From contig CAVYXV010000007.1 in the NCBI GenBank assembly GCA_963772585.1, positions 496,001 to 560,000 of the forward strand: 64,000 nucleotides of DNA. Reading direction: 5' to 3'. Source of the DNA: CAVVXN01 sp963772585. GTDB taxonomy: Bacteria > Planctomycetota > PLA2 > JAEUHO01. The translations under genes and the position numbers were made by a program. Each line of letters begins with the position of its first letter. Positions within the stretch are counted from its first letter, which is position 1. The notes beneath the pieces are model-generated. The model searched no databases. It was given only the letters and a program-made list of their open reading frames with translations, and was not told the DNA's origin. Of this stretch, positions 8,491 through 18,010 are shown in pieces.

Positions 8491-8496
8491 TACACT
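8491..8496 (+). promoter_or_regulatory. TACACT -10 box of cstA, leaderless type
   Basis: TACACT is followed by 6 nt and the cstA ATG at 8503, with no Shine-Dalgarno sequence in between. It is divergent to the FAH box at 8465-8470. Confidence 0.5.
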
Positions 8497-8502
8497 TCGG
8501 GC

Positions 8503-10233
8503 ATGAACGCGCTCGTGCTCGTCATCCTGGCGTTCGCCGTCTTCTGGGTCGGCTACCGCTTCTATGCCCGCTGGCTCGAGAAATTCGTCTACGACACCGA
8601 CTCCGACGACCCCACCCCGGCCCACGTGACGCCGGACGGCGTGGACTTCGTCGCGTGCAACCGACACGTCCTCTTCGGGCACCACTTCTGCTCGATCGCC
8701 GGCGCGGCGCCGATCGTGGGTCCCGCGATCGCCGTCATCTGGGGATGGGTGCCGGCCATGCTCTGGGTCGTCTTCGGGACGGTACTGATCGGGGCGGTGC
8801 ACGACTTCGGTGCCCTTGCCATGTCCGCCCGGCGGGGCGGTCGCACCATCGGCGATCTGGCCGGACAGATCCTCGGTCCGCGGGCGCGGATCTACTTCCT
8901 GATGGTGCTGATCCTGCTGACGTGGATCATCATCGCGGTCTTCGCCTTCGTGATCGCCGTCCTGTTCGTGCACGTCCCGCAGTCGGTGATCCCCATCAAC
9001 TTCGAAATCGTCGTGGCGCTCCTCGTCGGGTGGTGGATCTACCAGCGGGGCGGCAAGCTCCTCTGGCCATCGATCCTCGCCGTGACGGCGCTCTACGCCG
9101 CGGTGTTCGTCTGCGCGGGGCATCCCGAGTGGGGGACGCTGCCGCCGTCGCTCCACGTCCTCGGCAGTCCGAACGTCACGTGGATCCTGTTCCTGCTCCT
9201 CTACTCCTTCGTGGCTTCCGTCCTACCCGTGCGGGTCCTCCTCCAGCCGCGGGACTACATCAACAGCCACCAGCTCTTCCTGGGTCTCGCCGCGCTCGTC
9301 GCGGGCGTCGTCTGGGTGCGGCCCCCGATCGTGGCGCCCGCCTTCAACACGGGCCTCGACGCTTCCGTTCCGATGATCGTCCCCTTCCTCTTCATCACGA
9401 TCGCCTGCGGGGCCATCAGCGGCTTCCACGGCCTCGTCTCGAGCGGGACCACGTCGAAGCAGCTCGACCGGTTGCGCGACGCCCGCCACGTGGGCTACGG
9501 CGGCATGCTCGGCGAAGGGGTGCTGGCAACGCTCGCCGTGGTCGCGGTCACCGCGGGTCTGGGCTCCGCCGCGCACTGGCACGAACTCTACGCCGACTGG
9601 CACGCGGTGGCGAACCAGGGGATCGCCCACTTCGTGACGGGCGCCGCGAACCTCCTCGATCCCCTCCTCGGCGACCTCGCGCTCGCGAAGACCATCATCG
9701 CCGTGATCGTGATCTCCTTCGCGGCGACCACCCTCGACACGGCGGCGAGGATCCAGCGGTTCTGCCTCGGCGAGCTGGGAGAGTCGTTCCGCCTTCCTGT
9801 GCTCGGAAACCGCTACTTCGGCGGGGCCTTCGCCGTGATCCCGGCGGCGCTTCTCGCCGTGTTCACCCAGGATCCCGCGAAGGGCCCGGGCAGCGGCGGC
9901 TTCATCCTCTGGCCGCTCTTCGGGACCACGAACCAGCTCGTGGGCGGTCTGACGCTCCTCCTCCTGGTCTTCCACCTGAGGACGCGCGGACGGCCGGTGT
10001 GGCCCGTCTTCGTCCCCATGGTGTTCCTCGTGCTCATGACGACCTACGCCGGCGTGCTGAATCTCCACGACCAGCTCGTGGCCGAGGTCCGCAACGGGCC
10101 GGTGATCGTCTTCGGGGTCTTCTTCCTGCTCTTGGAAGGGCTCATGATCGTGGAGGCGCTCCGGGCCCTTCGGACCCCTCGCCGCGCCGACCGCGGCGTG
10201 CCGGAGCGCGCCGCCGACGGTCCCGAGCGCTGA
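8503..10233 (+). CDS. cstA: Carbon starvation protein CstA-family transporter
   Basis: 576 residues with about 14-16 hydrophobic segments. Family features include FYARWLEKFVYD, the DPTPAHVTPDGVDF stretch, HHFCSIAGAAPIVGPAIAVI, LIGAVHDFGALAMSARRGGR and SGFHGLVSSGTTSKQL. CstA and its relatives take up pyruvate or peptides, energised by the proton gradient, under carbon limitation. The length matches the shorter BtsT/CstA forms. It is divergent from an FAH-family gene whose relatives act on pyruvate-like compounds, so the pair may share a pyruvate-related role; that link is inference. The ATG start is supported by the TACACT box. Confidence 0.92.
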   Translation: MNALVLVILAFAVFWVGYRFYARWLEKFVYDTDSDDPTPAHVTPDGVDFVACNRHVLFGHHFCSIAGAAPIVGPAIAVIWGWVPAMLWVVFGTVLIGAVHDFGALAMSARRGGRTIGDLAGQILGPRARIYFLMVLILLTWIIIAVFAFVIAVLFVHVPQSVIPINFEIVVALLVGWWIYQRGGKLLWPSILAVTALYAAVFVCAGHPEWGTLPPSLHVLGSPNVTWILFLLLYSFVASVLPVRVLLQPRDYINSHQLFLGLAALVAGVVWVRPPIVAPAFNTGLDASVPMIVPFLFITIACGAISGFHGLVSSGTTSKQLDRLRDARHVGYGGMLGEGVLATLAVVAVTAGLGSAAHWHELYADWHAVANQGIAHFVTGAANLLDPLLGDLALAKTIIAVIVISFAATTLDTAARIQRFCLGELGESFRLPVLGNRYFGGAFAVIPAALLAVFTQDPAKGPGSGGFILWPLFGTTNQLVGGLTLLLLVFHLRTRGRPVWPVFVPMVFLVLMTTYAGVLNLHDQLVAEVRNGPVIVFGVFFLLLEGLMIVEALRALRTPRRADRGVPERAADGPER

Positions 10234-10245
10234 CGGGACCGGGGC

Positions 10246-10251
10246 TATACT
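10246..10251 (+). promoter_or_regulatory. TATACT -10 box, leaderless type
   Basis: TATACT, a near-ideal -10 element in very G+C-rich DNA, lies 8 nt before the ATG at 10260. No Shine-Dalgarno sequence separates them. It would drive the secreted protein, HEAT protein and Ser/Thr kinase run. Confidence 0.55.
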
Positions 10252-10259
10252 GGCGCGCC

Positions 10260-11834
10260 ATGCCCAACGCCCCCGCAACCCTGGCGGAAACCCTGGCCGG
10301 AGCCGCCGTCGTCCTCCTCTTCATCCTCGCCCCCGGTGCCCCTCGCGCCGCCCTCGCCCACGAGGTCGAGACGAAGGACGGCACGGTCTACGAGGGGAAG
10401 ATCGTCCTCGACACGGACGAGGAGATCGTGATCGTCACGACCTTCGAGGGACGCAAGCGCATCCCCCGGAGCGACGTCGCGCGCGTGGACGACACGACGC
10501 CGCCGCTCCGGGAGCAGTTGACGTACCGGGCGGGGCTCGCGAAGGACTCGGTGAAGGACCTGCTCGCCCTACACGTTTGGGCCGAGAAGCACGGCTTCCA
10601 GGTGGAGCTGACCGACATCTGCAACCGGATCCTCCAACTCGACCCGACGAACGCCAAGGCGCACAAGCTGCTCGGTCACGTGAAGGTGGACGGGGAGTGG
10701 ATGACGCCGGAGCAGAAGGCCAGGCGAGCGGCCGCTGCGCAGGCCGAGGCCATGCGGGCGAAGGGCCTCGTCCCCTACGAGGGGCGCTGGATCACGCCGG
10801 AGGAGAAGGACGCCCTCGATCGCGGCCTGGTCAAGGACGGCGACGAGTACGTCACCGAGGAGGAGTACCACCGGCGGCGCGGCGAGACGCGGGTCGGCGA
10901 CGCGTGGGTGAAGGTCGGCGAGAAGGAGGGGCGGGCGTGGATGGACTGGCTCGCCGGCGAGCGCACCGGCGCCCGCTACTTCTGGGGGCCGAACGTGGAC
11001 CTCTACACGGATCTGCCCGAGGAGGACGGGAAGCAGGTCCAGGACGGGTGCGAGAAGCTCACCCTCGCCTTCTTCCGCACGCTCGCCCCCAGCCCCGACG
11101 AATTCCCCCGCGGCGCCGAGGGCCGCGCCAAGGTCCACGTTTTCGGCAAGCAACCGGTCTACGCCCGGTTCGTCCAGTCCTTCGACCGCAAGGAGAAGTG
11201 CTCCGAACTGATCCGGGGCTGGGCCACGCGGGCGCAGCGGCAGCATGCCTTCTGGTGGGTCCAGCCCATCGGCGTGGTGGGGGCGTACAAGTTCCCCAAC
11301 ACGACGGCGACGGTCACCAGCAACGCCGGGCACCACCTCGGCTTCGTGCTCCTGACCCAGTTCCGATTCAACTACCGCTTCCCGAAGGCCTGGCTCCTCG
11401 AGGGATTCGCCTACTACCTGGAACTGGAGGCCTACGGCTACTCGGACACGTTCAACGTCCACAGGGGGGGGACGGCGGCCGCCGACGCGAGCGGTGCGCC
11501 CGTCTGGCTCGACAGCCGCAAGTGGAAGGAGGCCGTCCGCATGCAGGTGGACCAGGGCCTCGATCCCCCCCTGGCACGCATCGTCCAGATGGAGCAGGAC
11601 CAGTTGGGCTATGCGGATCTCGTGAAGTGTTGGAGTGTGGTCGATTGGATGGTCCGCCGCGACCTCGAGAAGTTCCGTGCCTTCATCGACGAGGACAAGG
11701 ACCGCGACAAGACGCACGACGACGCCGTCCAGGAGACCTACGGCAAGAGTTGGCGCCTCCTGGACCAGGAGTGGCGCGAGTACGTCCGTCGCGAATACCC
11801 GGCTCCGGCGGCCGAGCCGGGGTCCGGGGGATAG
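10260..11834 (+). CDS. Secreted protein with degenerate gluzincin-like C-terminal domain
   Basis: 524 residues. A signal peptide (GAAVVLLFILAPGAPRAALA) is followed by a small SH3-like segment (VYEGKIVLDTDEEIVIVTTF) seen at the start of other planctomycetal secreted proteins. A helical Lys/Glu-rich middle repeats the idea of MTPEQKAR/ITPEEKDAL. The C-terminal half resembles peptidase-MA/DUF1570-type domains: NAGHHLGFVLL stands where HExxH is expected and PKAWLLEGFAYYLELEAYG resembles the third-ligand helix. The second metal ligand and catalytic Glu pattern (HExxH) is missing, so activity is doubtful. It heads a run with the HEAT and kinase genes. Confidence 0.6.
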   Translation: MPNAPATLAETLAGAAVVLLFILAPGAPRAALAHEVETKDGTVYEGKIVLDTDEEIVIVTTFEGRKRIPRSDVARVDDTTPPLREQLTYRAGLAKDSVKDLLALHVWAEKHGFQVELTDICNRILQLDPTNAKAHKLLGHVKVDGEWMTPEQKARRAAAAQAEAMRAKGLVPYEGRWITPEEKDALDRGLVKDGDEYVTEEEYHRRRGETRVGDAWVKVGEKEGRAWMDWLAGERTGARYFWGPNVDLYTDLPEEDGKQVQDGCEKLTLAFFRTLAPSPDEFPRGAEGRAKVHVFGKQPVYARFVQSFDRKEKCSELIRGWATRAQRQHAFWWVQPIGVVGAYKFPNTTATVTSNAGHHLGFVLLTQFRFNYRFPKAWLLEGFAYYLELEAYGYSDTFNVHRGGTAAADASGAPVWLDSRKWKEAVRMQVDQGLDPPLARIVQMEQDQLGYADLVKCWSVVDWMVRRDLEKFRAFIDEDKDRDKTHDDAVQETYGKSWRLLDQEWREYVRREYPAPAAEPGSGG

Positions 11835-11837
11835 ACT
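11832..11837 (+). promoter_or_regulatory. TAGACT possible -10 box
   Basis: TAGACT overlaps the TAG stop codon of the upstream gene and lies 11 nt before the ATG at 11849. The spacing is longer than the 6-8 nt seen elsewhere, so this is a weaker case. It could be an internal promoter with a very short leader. Confidence 0.3.
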
Positions 11838-11848
11838 GTAGAACGTCC

Positions 11849-13624
11849 ATGACAGGACCCCGCCACCCGTCGGCTGCGATCCTCCTCCTCCGAACCCTTC
11901 CTCTCTTCCTCCTCCTGGGCTTCGGCGTTCCGAGGGGCGTGCGCGCCGACGTCGAGCGCGACCTCGAGCCCCCGCCGCCCTGGGTCTTCTACCCCGATCC
12001 GGACCCGCGGACGGCGGATGAGATCTCCACGCTCCTGGAGAACTCCTACGACGACCTGAACAAGGTCGTCGTCGCCCGCGATCTCTTCGTGCACCGTTAC
12101 GGCCTCTGGAGCGTCCAGAAGCACTACCTGGTCCTCAAGCGGGAGGCGAACGAGAGCCGGACCTGGAACGCCGAGCTGACCGTGTCCGCGCTGCGCGACA
12201 CGCTCGGAAACGCCCCCCAGCTCTGGCCCGTGCTGGAACCCCTGGTGGACCTCGCCGACCACAGCGCCGAGCCCTACCGGCGCGCCTTCGCGGCTCTCGC
12301 CATCGGGAGCTTCCACGGGCCGAGCTTCATCCCCCCGCCGCCGCGGCGGAAGGACCCCCTCATCGTCCGCCAGCCGGAGACCATGGCGCGGCGCCAGATC
12401 GACCGCGGAATCCAGGTCCTGGGACGCCTCATCCGGGACGGCAACAAGGCCGTCGAGGTCGCCGCCGCGCTCGCGCTGGCCAAGTCCGGCGCGCCGGATG
12501 CCCGGGCGCTGCTCCGCGCGACGGACCGGCTGTCGCCCAGCCCGACCGACCAGAACATCACCTCCGTCGAAGGGCGCATGGCGACGCTCGTGGCGATCGG
12601 CCTCCTGCCGAACGACCGCGACGACGCCCTCTTCGTGCAGCAGCTCCACGACGTGGATCGCCGCATCCGCGCCGCCGCCGCCCTGGCCGTGGCGCTCCAG
12701 GCGCTGGCCGAGCCGAAACCCGCGTGGGTGGAGTCCCCGGAGCGGGTCCTCCGTGCCCTCGAGGGAGCGGACATCCGGATGCAGCTCGAGGACGGCGCCG
12801 AGGCGACCTTCGCCCGGGGGACCCTCGCGCTCCGGTCCCAGGCCCGCGGCGAGTGGCGGGCTCTGTTCGACCTGGCTACGACCCCGTCCACCAAGGCAGC
12901 CACCAAGGAGGCGGCCATCCAGTGTCTCCTCTTCTGCCCGGAGCCCTGGTTGCTCGACCAGGTCGTCGAGTCGATCCGCAAGGTGGACGACGACGTCGTC
13001 ATCGCCGGCTTCCTCCTCCTCCTGGGGAGCGCCGCCATGCCGCAGGGCATCGCCGCGTGCGAGGACTACCTTTCGAAACAGGGCAAGCCCCCCAAGGCCA
13101 AGGAGGACTGGGACGTCCGCTTCTACGCCTGCCTCGGCCTGTTGCGCGCGCTCGCCTCCGGGCAGATCACGGACCTGGACCTCCGTCGGCGGATCTTCGA
13201 GGCGCTGGAGCAGGGCGCGTCGCGAGGGCTCGCCCGCGGTCCCTTCCGGGACGAGTTGAAGGACCTCCTCGAGGGCGCGCGGAGGGGGATCCTCGAGTCG
13301 CCCTCCTACGTCGTGGACGAGCGGCGCGTCCAGGCGCTCGCGGACACGTTCGTGGACGTGCCCGGGTTGCTCGCCCACGACTTGAAGGACGTGGTCGTGG
13401 TCCGGCTGAACGCGCTCCTGCTGGACATGTTCAACGTCAACAACGTCCGCCCGGGAGAGCCCGGCAACCGGGACAAGTCGGAGATTCCGCGACGGTTCTT
13501 CAAGGAGTACCACCAGCGCTACCCGTACTTCTCACGCCTCGACCTGCTGGCCGATCGCGGGCGCCGGCCGTGGCCGGAGATGCCCCCGGGCGGCGACCCG
13601 AAGCGGGAGGTCCGGCGCAAGTGA
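11849..13624 (+). CDS. Secreted HEAT-like repeat protein
   Basis: 591 residues. A signal peptide (LLLRTLPLFLLLGFGVPRG) precedes an acidic, proline-containing start (DLEPPPPWVFYPDPDPR). The rest is alpha-helical with HEAT-like repeats such as VEVAAALALAKSGAPDARAL and RIRAAAALAVALQALAEP. No catalytic motif is visible. Its stop overlaps the start of the Ser/Thr kinase by 4 nt (GTGA), so the two are translationally coupled. The protein may be a scaffold or sensor outside the membrane for the kinase; that is inference from position. I do not recognise a named family beyond HEAT. Confidence 0.75.
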   Translation: MTGPRHPSAAILLLRTLPLFLLLGFGVPRGVRADVERDLEPPPPWVFYPDPDPRTADEISTLLENSYDDLNKVVVARDLFVHRYGLWSVQKHYLVLKREANESRTWNAELTVSALRDTLGNAPQLWPVLEPLVDLADHSAEPYRRAFAALAIGSFHGPSFIPPPPRRKDPLIVRQPETMARRQIDRGIQVLGRLIRDGNKAVEVAAALALAKSGAPDARALLRATDRLSPSPTDQNITSVEGRMATLVAIGLLPNDRDDALFVQQLHDVDRRIRAAAALAVALQALAEPKPAWVESPERVLRALEGADIRMQLEDGAEATFARGTLALRSQARGEWRALFDLATTPSTKAATKEAAIQCLLFCPEPWLLDQVVESIRKVDDDVVIAGFLLLLGSAAMPQGIAACEDYLSKQGKPPKAKEDWDVRFYACLGLLRALASGQITDLDLRRRIFEALEQGASRGLARGPFRDELKDLLEGARRGILESPSYVVDERRVQALADTFVDVPGLLAHDLKDVVVVRLNALLLDMFNVNNVRPGEPGNRDKSEIPRRFFKEYHQRYPYFSRLDLLADRGRRPWPEMPPGGDPKREVRRK

Positions 13625-16600
13625 GCCCCCGCAACGAGGACTTCCTGTTCGCGCAAGAGGCCCAGCGCCAGGGCTTCGTGGACGACGCGCAGATCGACCA
13701 GGGCTTCCGCCTGCAGCAGAGGATGAACGAGGAGCTCCAACTCGACGAGCGGCTCTCCGTGATCCTGGTCAAACGCGGGTGGATGGCCGAGAAGCAGGCG
13801 CGGCGCGTGTATGCCCGGCTGGAGCCGAAGGGCCGGCGCGACGAGATCGAGGGCTACGACATCATCGAGAAGCTGGGCAGCGGGTCGATGGGCACCGTCT
13901 ACAAGGCGATGCACCGGGCCCTCGGCCGGCCCGTGGCGATCAAGATCCTCCGTCGCGAACTGGCGAAGGACAGCATCCACGTCGAGCGCCTGAAGGAGGA
14001 GGCGAAGCTCCTCGCGAGTCTCGACCACCCCAACATCGTGCGGGCGCTGGACGCGGGCGAGAGCGGCGGCTTCCCCTTCGTGGTCATGGAGTTCGTCCAC
14101 GGCGAGTCCCTGAAGGACCGCGTGGCGCGGAGGGGGCCGCTTCCGGAGGTCGATGCGCTGAAGATCACGCGCGCGGTCGCCGACGCGCTGGAGCGCGCGC
14201 GCCGCATGGGCGTGGTCCACCGGGACGTGAAGCCGGGCAACATCGTCCTCTCGCGGCAGGGCGACCCGAAGCTCATGGACCTCGGCCTGGCCAAGGGGCC
14301 CGTGGACCTCGGCCTGACGCAGCACGGCGCGACGGTCGGGACGCCCCAGTTCATCTCCCCGGAACAGGCCCAGGACCCCCGCCGCGCCGACACCCGCAGC
14401 GACATCTACAGCCTCGGCGCCACGCTCTACGCCATGCTCTCGGGCCGCCCCCCCTTCAGCGGGAGGACCCTGGCCGAGGTCATCAGCAAGGTCCTCTACC
14501 AGGAACCCACGCCGCTGCGCGTCCTGAACCGCGACGTGAGCCCCGAGGCGGCGTACCTCGTCGAGCGCATGATGCTGAAGGACCCGGCGTTGCGCTACCG
14601 CACGCCCGCGGAGGTCGTGCGCGACATCGACGCGATCCTCGACGGCCGGTCCATCATGCCGGCCGGTTTCCGCGGCAACTGGGAGGCGCACCTCCTCCGA
14701 CGCCGCTACCGCCGCTGGACGCGCATCGGGGCCGTCGGGGCCGTCGTGCTCGTCGTGGCGGCCGGAGCGCTCGTCCTCGTCCACGAGAGCCGGATGCGGA
14801 AGGAGCAGCGGCAGCGGGGTACCGAAGCCGTGGCGACCGCGCTGGCCGAGACGGAGATCCAGAGCGCCGAAGACCGGCCGCCCATCGACCGGCCGGCTCT
14901 GCTCCTCGAAGTCCTCCAGGCGAAGCGCGACAAGGCGCGCTCGGTGCTCGACCTCTGGTCCGGCGTCTCTCCCGAGCGCCTGGACGAGCTACGGGCGAGG
15001 GTCGGGACGCTCGACCGGGAGATCGCCGAGGTGCGGCGCTTTCTCGGGGAGGTCCTGCCGGAGGTGCAGAAGCTCATCCGGCCCACCATACAGAATCGCC
15101 TCTCGGTGACGCCCCGCTACGGAGCCGCGCGCCAGAAGCTCGATGCGTTCGAGAAGGAGGTGGGGCGGCCGCGCAGTCCCGCCATGTGGCTCGTCCGGGA
15201 CCTGCTGGGAACGGTGATCGGGGAGTCCAGGCGCCACTTCGCCCAGGTGAGGGACCGGAAGGACCAGCAGGTACCGAACGACCTCGACGCGGACCTGGCC
15301 GGGCTTCGGGAGCACGCGACCGCGCTCGAAGGCGACTTCGTGGTCGATCCCGGCGTGACGCGGGCCCGCGAGGACGCGCGGCGGGCCCTGGCCGCGCTCC
15401 AGGCGATCCAGAGCCAGGTGGTGGAGGTGGAGAACGACTACCGTCCCACGGCGATCCGCCCGCGGCTCGACGACTTCGCGTTCGCGGCGCTGAGGCGCGA
15501 GCTCGAGGACCAGCGGCGCGCCATCCAGGAGGCCGTGAAGGACGAGTGGTCCCGCGGCGAGGCCCTGGGTTTCGGCAGCGTGGACCGCATCTGGCGGCAC
15601 GCCCGGGGGAGGCTCGATGCCCTCGAGAGCGCGCTGGACGAAGCCGTCGAGGCCACGTGGCGGCAGGTCCAGACGCGCGTCAAGGAGATGGTCGCGGCCG
15701 GCGAGTACGAACCGTCGCTGAGCCGCCTGGCCCGCTTCCGGGACGCGGCCTACCAGGCGAACTACCGCGTCCTGGCCTCCCATGCCTCCGAGCTGTACAC
15801 CGCGGTCGTGGGGATGCAGGAGGAGCAGCGCCAACGGATCGCCGAGGAGCGGACCCGCATCCTCCAGGACGTCCGCGAATTCCTCCGCGAGGGCGAACCG
15901 CAGAAGATCCGGGAGCGCGTGGACAAGGCGCTGGCGAGGGTGGATCCCACGTTGCCCCTCCACGCCGACCTCCAGGGATTGAAGGAGGTCGCGGACGCGC
16001 AGGCCATGCTCCTCGATCTGGCGCTCGACTACCTGAACGAACACCGCCGTATCGAAGACGTGAGCCTTCGCAACGGGACCGTCGATCGACGGTGGGTCGT
16101 GGAGGACATCCGGCGCGCCGACCGGGCCGTCCGGGTGTCCGTCCGCGGGAAGTCGCAGCTCCGCCGGATCGCCGAGGTGGCCCCCGAGCAGCTCGCCCGG
16201 TGGGCGACGAAGCCCGACAGCGAGCTCGAGCCCTCCCTCAGGGCCGTCGCCCTCCTCATGGACCTGCAGGAGGAACACGAGGGCGCGGACCTCCGGCCCC
16301 GCAGGGACGAGCTGGACGCCGCCATCGGCGCGCTCGAGAAGGCCGACTTCGGCGCGGCGTTGCGCACCTGGGCCGAGCATCAGCGAAGCGGCCTCGTCGA
16401 GCAGCAGGACCGCCGCGAGAAGGACGCCGGAGCGGCGATCAGTTCAGCCAAGTACGAGTACGACCATCGCAACTACGACGCCGCCTACTCCCACCTCCGA
16501 CTGCTCCTCCGGGACCCGAGCGAGCTCAAGTTGACGGACACCTTCGAGTCGAAGGAGCTGGAGGTGCTCCAGTTGCTCGAGGCCGTGGAGGCGGAGCTGG

Positions 16601-17448
16601 CGAACAAGCGTCTCGCGGGCGACTTCCCCGCCGCGACCATTCGGCGCGACGGCGAGGTGACCACGATCCTCTACGACTGGGAGTCGGATCTGCAGCTCGA
16701 GATCTTCCGCAGCGGCGCCGGGCGCGCGTGCGCCGCGATCGAGTCCGTCCCCGGCCGAGGCGTGGCGACGCCGGTGAACCCCGACAACCACCGGCTGCAC
16801 CTGCTCCGCGATGCCGAAGGTCTGGTGAAGGACTGCCCGCTCGTCCTGCCGTCGATCTTCGATCCCGCCCACCCGATCACGGTCTCCTTCGACCTCCTGG
16901 CCGGGACCAGCCCGTTCTTCCTTGCCGTGGACGTGGACGGTCTGCAGGTGGGGGTGCTCTCCGCCGACCCGACGTCCCGCGCCTACCGCGCGCTCTGGGC
17001 CTTTCCCCCGGACCTGCCCAAGCTCCCCGACGAGCGCGATCCTCCGGAGGTCGCCTGGTACGGGCGGGGACGCGGCGTCGCCTTCCACATGGGCCAGGGC
17101 TTCGGGGACCCCACGGACGTCGAGTCGTGGGACTGGCCGCCGGCCGGCTTCGGCCGCAACCGCGATCACTGGGGATCCTCGAAGGACCTCCAGGGGCGCC
17201 TCTTCGCGTTCGAGGCGGGGATGTCCTACAAGGTCCGGATCGAGCGTCGTCCCGGCGAGATCGCCCTCTTCGTGAACGACAAGCTCGTCGCGGAGCGCGC
17301 GGAAGAGGCGTGGAAGGGCATCGGGCACGCCACGGACGCGGACCAACCCATGCGCGGCGGGACGGGGCTCATCCAACTCTGGACGTGGACCCCGATGAGC
17401 ATCGACGACCTGGCCGTTTCCGGTGTCGTCCTGGAGAAGCACCGATGA
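13621..17448 (+). CDS. Membrane Ser/Thr protein kinase with coiled-coil and C-terminal sandwich domain
   Basis: 1275 residues. Residues 1-70 form a helical N-terminal module (DAQIDQGFRLQQRMNEELQL) common in front of planctomycetal kinases. The Hanks-type kinase spans about 78-345: glycine loop GSGSMGTVYKA near 84, Lys in VAIKIL near 106, HRDVKPGN near 199, DLGLAK in place of DFG, and SPEQAQDPRRADTRSD. A transmembrane helix lies at about 367-388, then some 600 residues of charged coiled coil. The last 250 residues look like a beta-sandwich of the LamG/DUF1080 kind. The catalytic domain faces the cytoplasm and the long C-terminal part the periplasm. The GTG start overlaps the upstream stop by 4 nt. 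An FHA protein gene follows, a plausible partner. Confidence 0.9.
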   Translation: MSPRNEDFLFAQEAQRQGFVDDAQIDQGFRLQQRMNEELQLDERLSVILVKRGWMAEKQARRVYARLEPKGRRDEIEGYDIIEKLGSGSMGTVYKAMHRALGRPVAIKILRRELAKDSIHVERLKEEAKLLASLDHPNIVRALDAGESGGFPFVVMEFVHGESLKDRVARRGPLPEVDALKITRAVADALERARRMGVVHRDVKPGNIVLSRQGDPKLMDLGLAKGPVDLGLTQHGATVGTPQFISPEQAQDPRRADTRSDIYSLGATLYAMLSGRPPFSGRTLAEVISKVLYQEPTPLRVLNRDVSPEAAYLVERMMLKDPALRYRTPAEVVRDIDAILDGRSIMPAGFRGNWEAHLLRRRYRRWTRIGAVGAVVLVVAAGALVLVHESRMRKEQRQRGTEAVATALAETEIQSAEDRPPIDRPALLLEVLQAKRDKARSVLDLWSGVSPERLDELRARVGTLDREIAEVRRFLGEVLPEVQKLIRPTIQNRLSVTPRYGAARQKLDAFEKEVGRPRSPAMWLVRDLLGTVIGESRRHFAQVRDRKDQQVPNDLDADLAGLREHATALEGDFVVDPGVTRAREDARRALAALQAIQSQVVEVENDYRPTAIRPRLDDFAFAALRRELEDQRRAIQEAVKDEWSRGEALGFGSVDRIWRHARGRLDALESALDEAVEATWRQVQTRVKEMVAAGEYEPSLSRLARFRDAAYQANYRVLASHASELYTAVVGMQEEQRQRIAEERTRILQDVREFLREGEPQKIRERVDKALARVDPTLPLHADLQGLKEVADAQAMLLDLALDYLNEHRRIEDVSLRNGTVDRRWVVEDIRRADRAVRVSVRGKSQLRRIAEVAPEQLARWATKPDSELEPSLRAVALLMDLQEEHEGADLRPRRDELDAAIGALEKADFGAALRTWAEHQRSGLVEQQDRREKDAGAAISSAKYEYDHRNYDAAYSHLRLLLRDPSELKLTDTFESKELEVLQLLEAVEAELANKRLAGDFPAATIRRDGEVTTILYDWESDLQLEIFRSGAGRACAAIESVPGRGVATPVNPDNHRLHLLRDAEGLVKDCPLVLPSIFDPAHPITVSFDLLAGTSPFFLAVDVDGLQVGVLSADPTSRAYRALWAFPPDLPKLPDERDPPEVAWYGRGRGVAFHMGQGFGDPTDVESWDWPPAGFGRNRDHWGSSKDLQGRLFAFEAGMSYKVRIERRPGEIALFVNDKLVAERAEEAWKGIGHATDADQPMRGGTGLIQLWTWTPMSIDDLAVSGVVLEKHR

Positions 17449-17551
17449 TCGCTCGTGCGGATCCGCACGGGAGTCCGACGGGAAGCTCCGGCCCCTCTCC
17501 CGCGTCCGAGTTCTTGCGGGACCCGGGTTTGCTGGCAGGAAGGCCGTGGCC

Positions 17552-18004
17552 ATGACGAAGAACACCGCGGGTACCCCGGGGTCCCCCTCGGCCGAAGAAC
17601 CCTACGACGATCGTCACGTTCTCGCGCTCTGCGGGACGGGCGAGCTCGGCGAGGGGTCCCACCTTCCCATCCGCCTGGGCGAGTCCGTGGTCGTCGGAAG
17701 GAGCCGCCACTGCGACTGGTCGCTCAAGCGCACGCCCGGGTGGCTGCGCAAACCCGACGCGGAGCGCGTCCGGATCCGCAAGAGCCTGCCCTGGCGCGCG
17801 ACCAGCCGGCGCCACTGCCGCATCTCCTACATCGCCCCCGACATCGTGGACGTCGAGAACCTCTCGATCAACGGCACGATCGTGGACGGTCACAAGGTGG
17901 ATCGGATCGTGCTCACCGACTGCCGCCGCCATCCGCACTCGATCCGTCTCGGCCCGGACGGCGTCACGCTCCAGTTGAGGCACGCCGGCAACGGCCACGA
18001 GTAG
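17552..18004 (+). CDS. FHA domain protein
   Basis: 150 residues, essentially one FHA domain. Visible motifs are ESVVVGRSRHCDWSL (the GRS-H phosphopeptide loop), SRRHCRISY (the S-x-x-H element) and VENLSINGTIVDGHKVD (the N-G turn). FHA domains bind phosphothreonine, so this cytoplasmic protein may read the output of the kinase encoded 103 bp upstream. A long insert between the GRS and SRRH elements (about residues 55-90, basic) is unusual. ATG at 17552 is chosen because AGGAAGG lies about 8 nt upstream. The 103-bp gap before it holds no other gene. Confidence 0.85.
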   Translation: MTKNTAGTPGSPSAEEPYDDRHVLALCGTGELGEGSHLPIRLGESVVVGRSRHCDWSLKRTPGWLRKPDAERVRIRKSLPWRATSRRHCRISYIAPDIVDVENLSINGTIVDGHKVDRIVLTDCRRHPHSIRLGPDGVTLQLRHAGNGHE

Positions 18005-18010
18005 GGGCCG

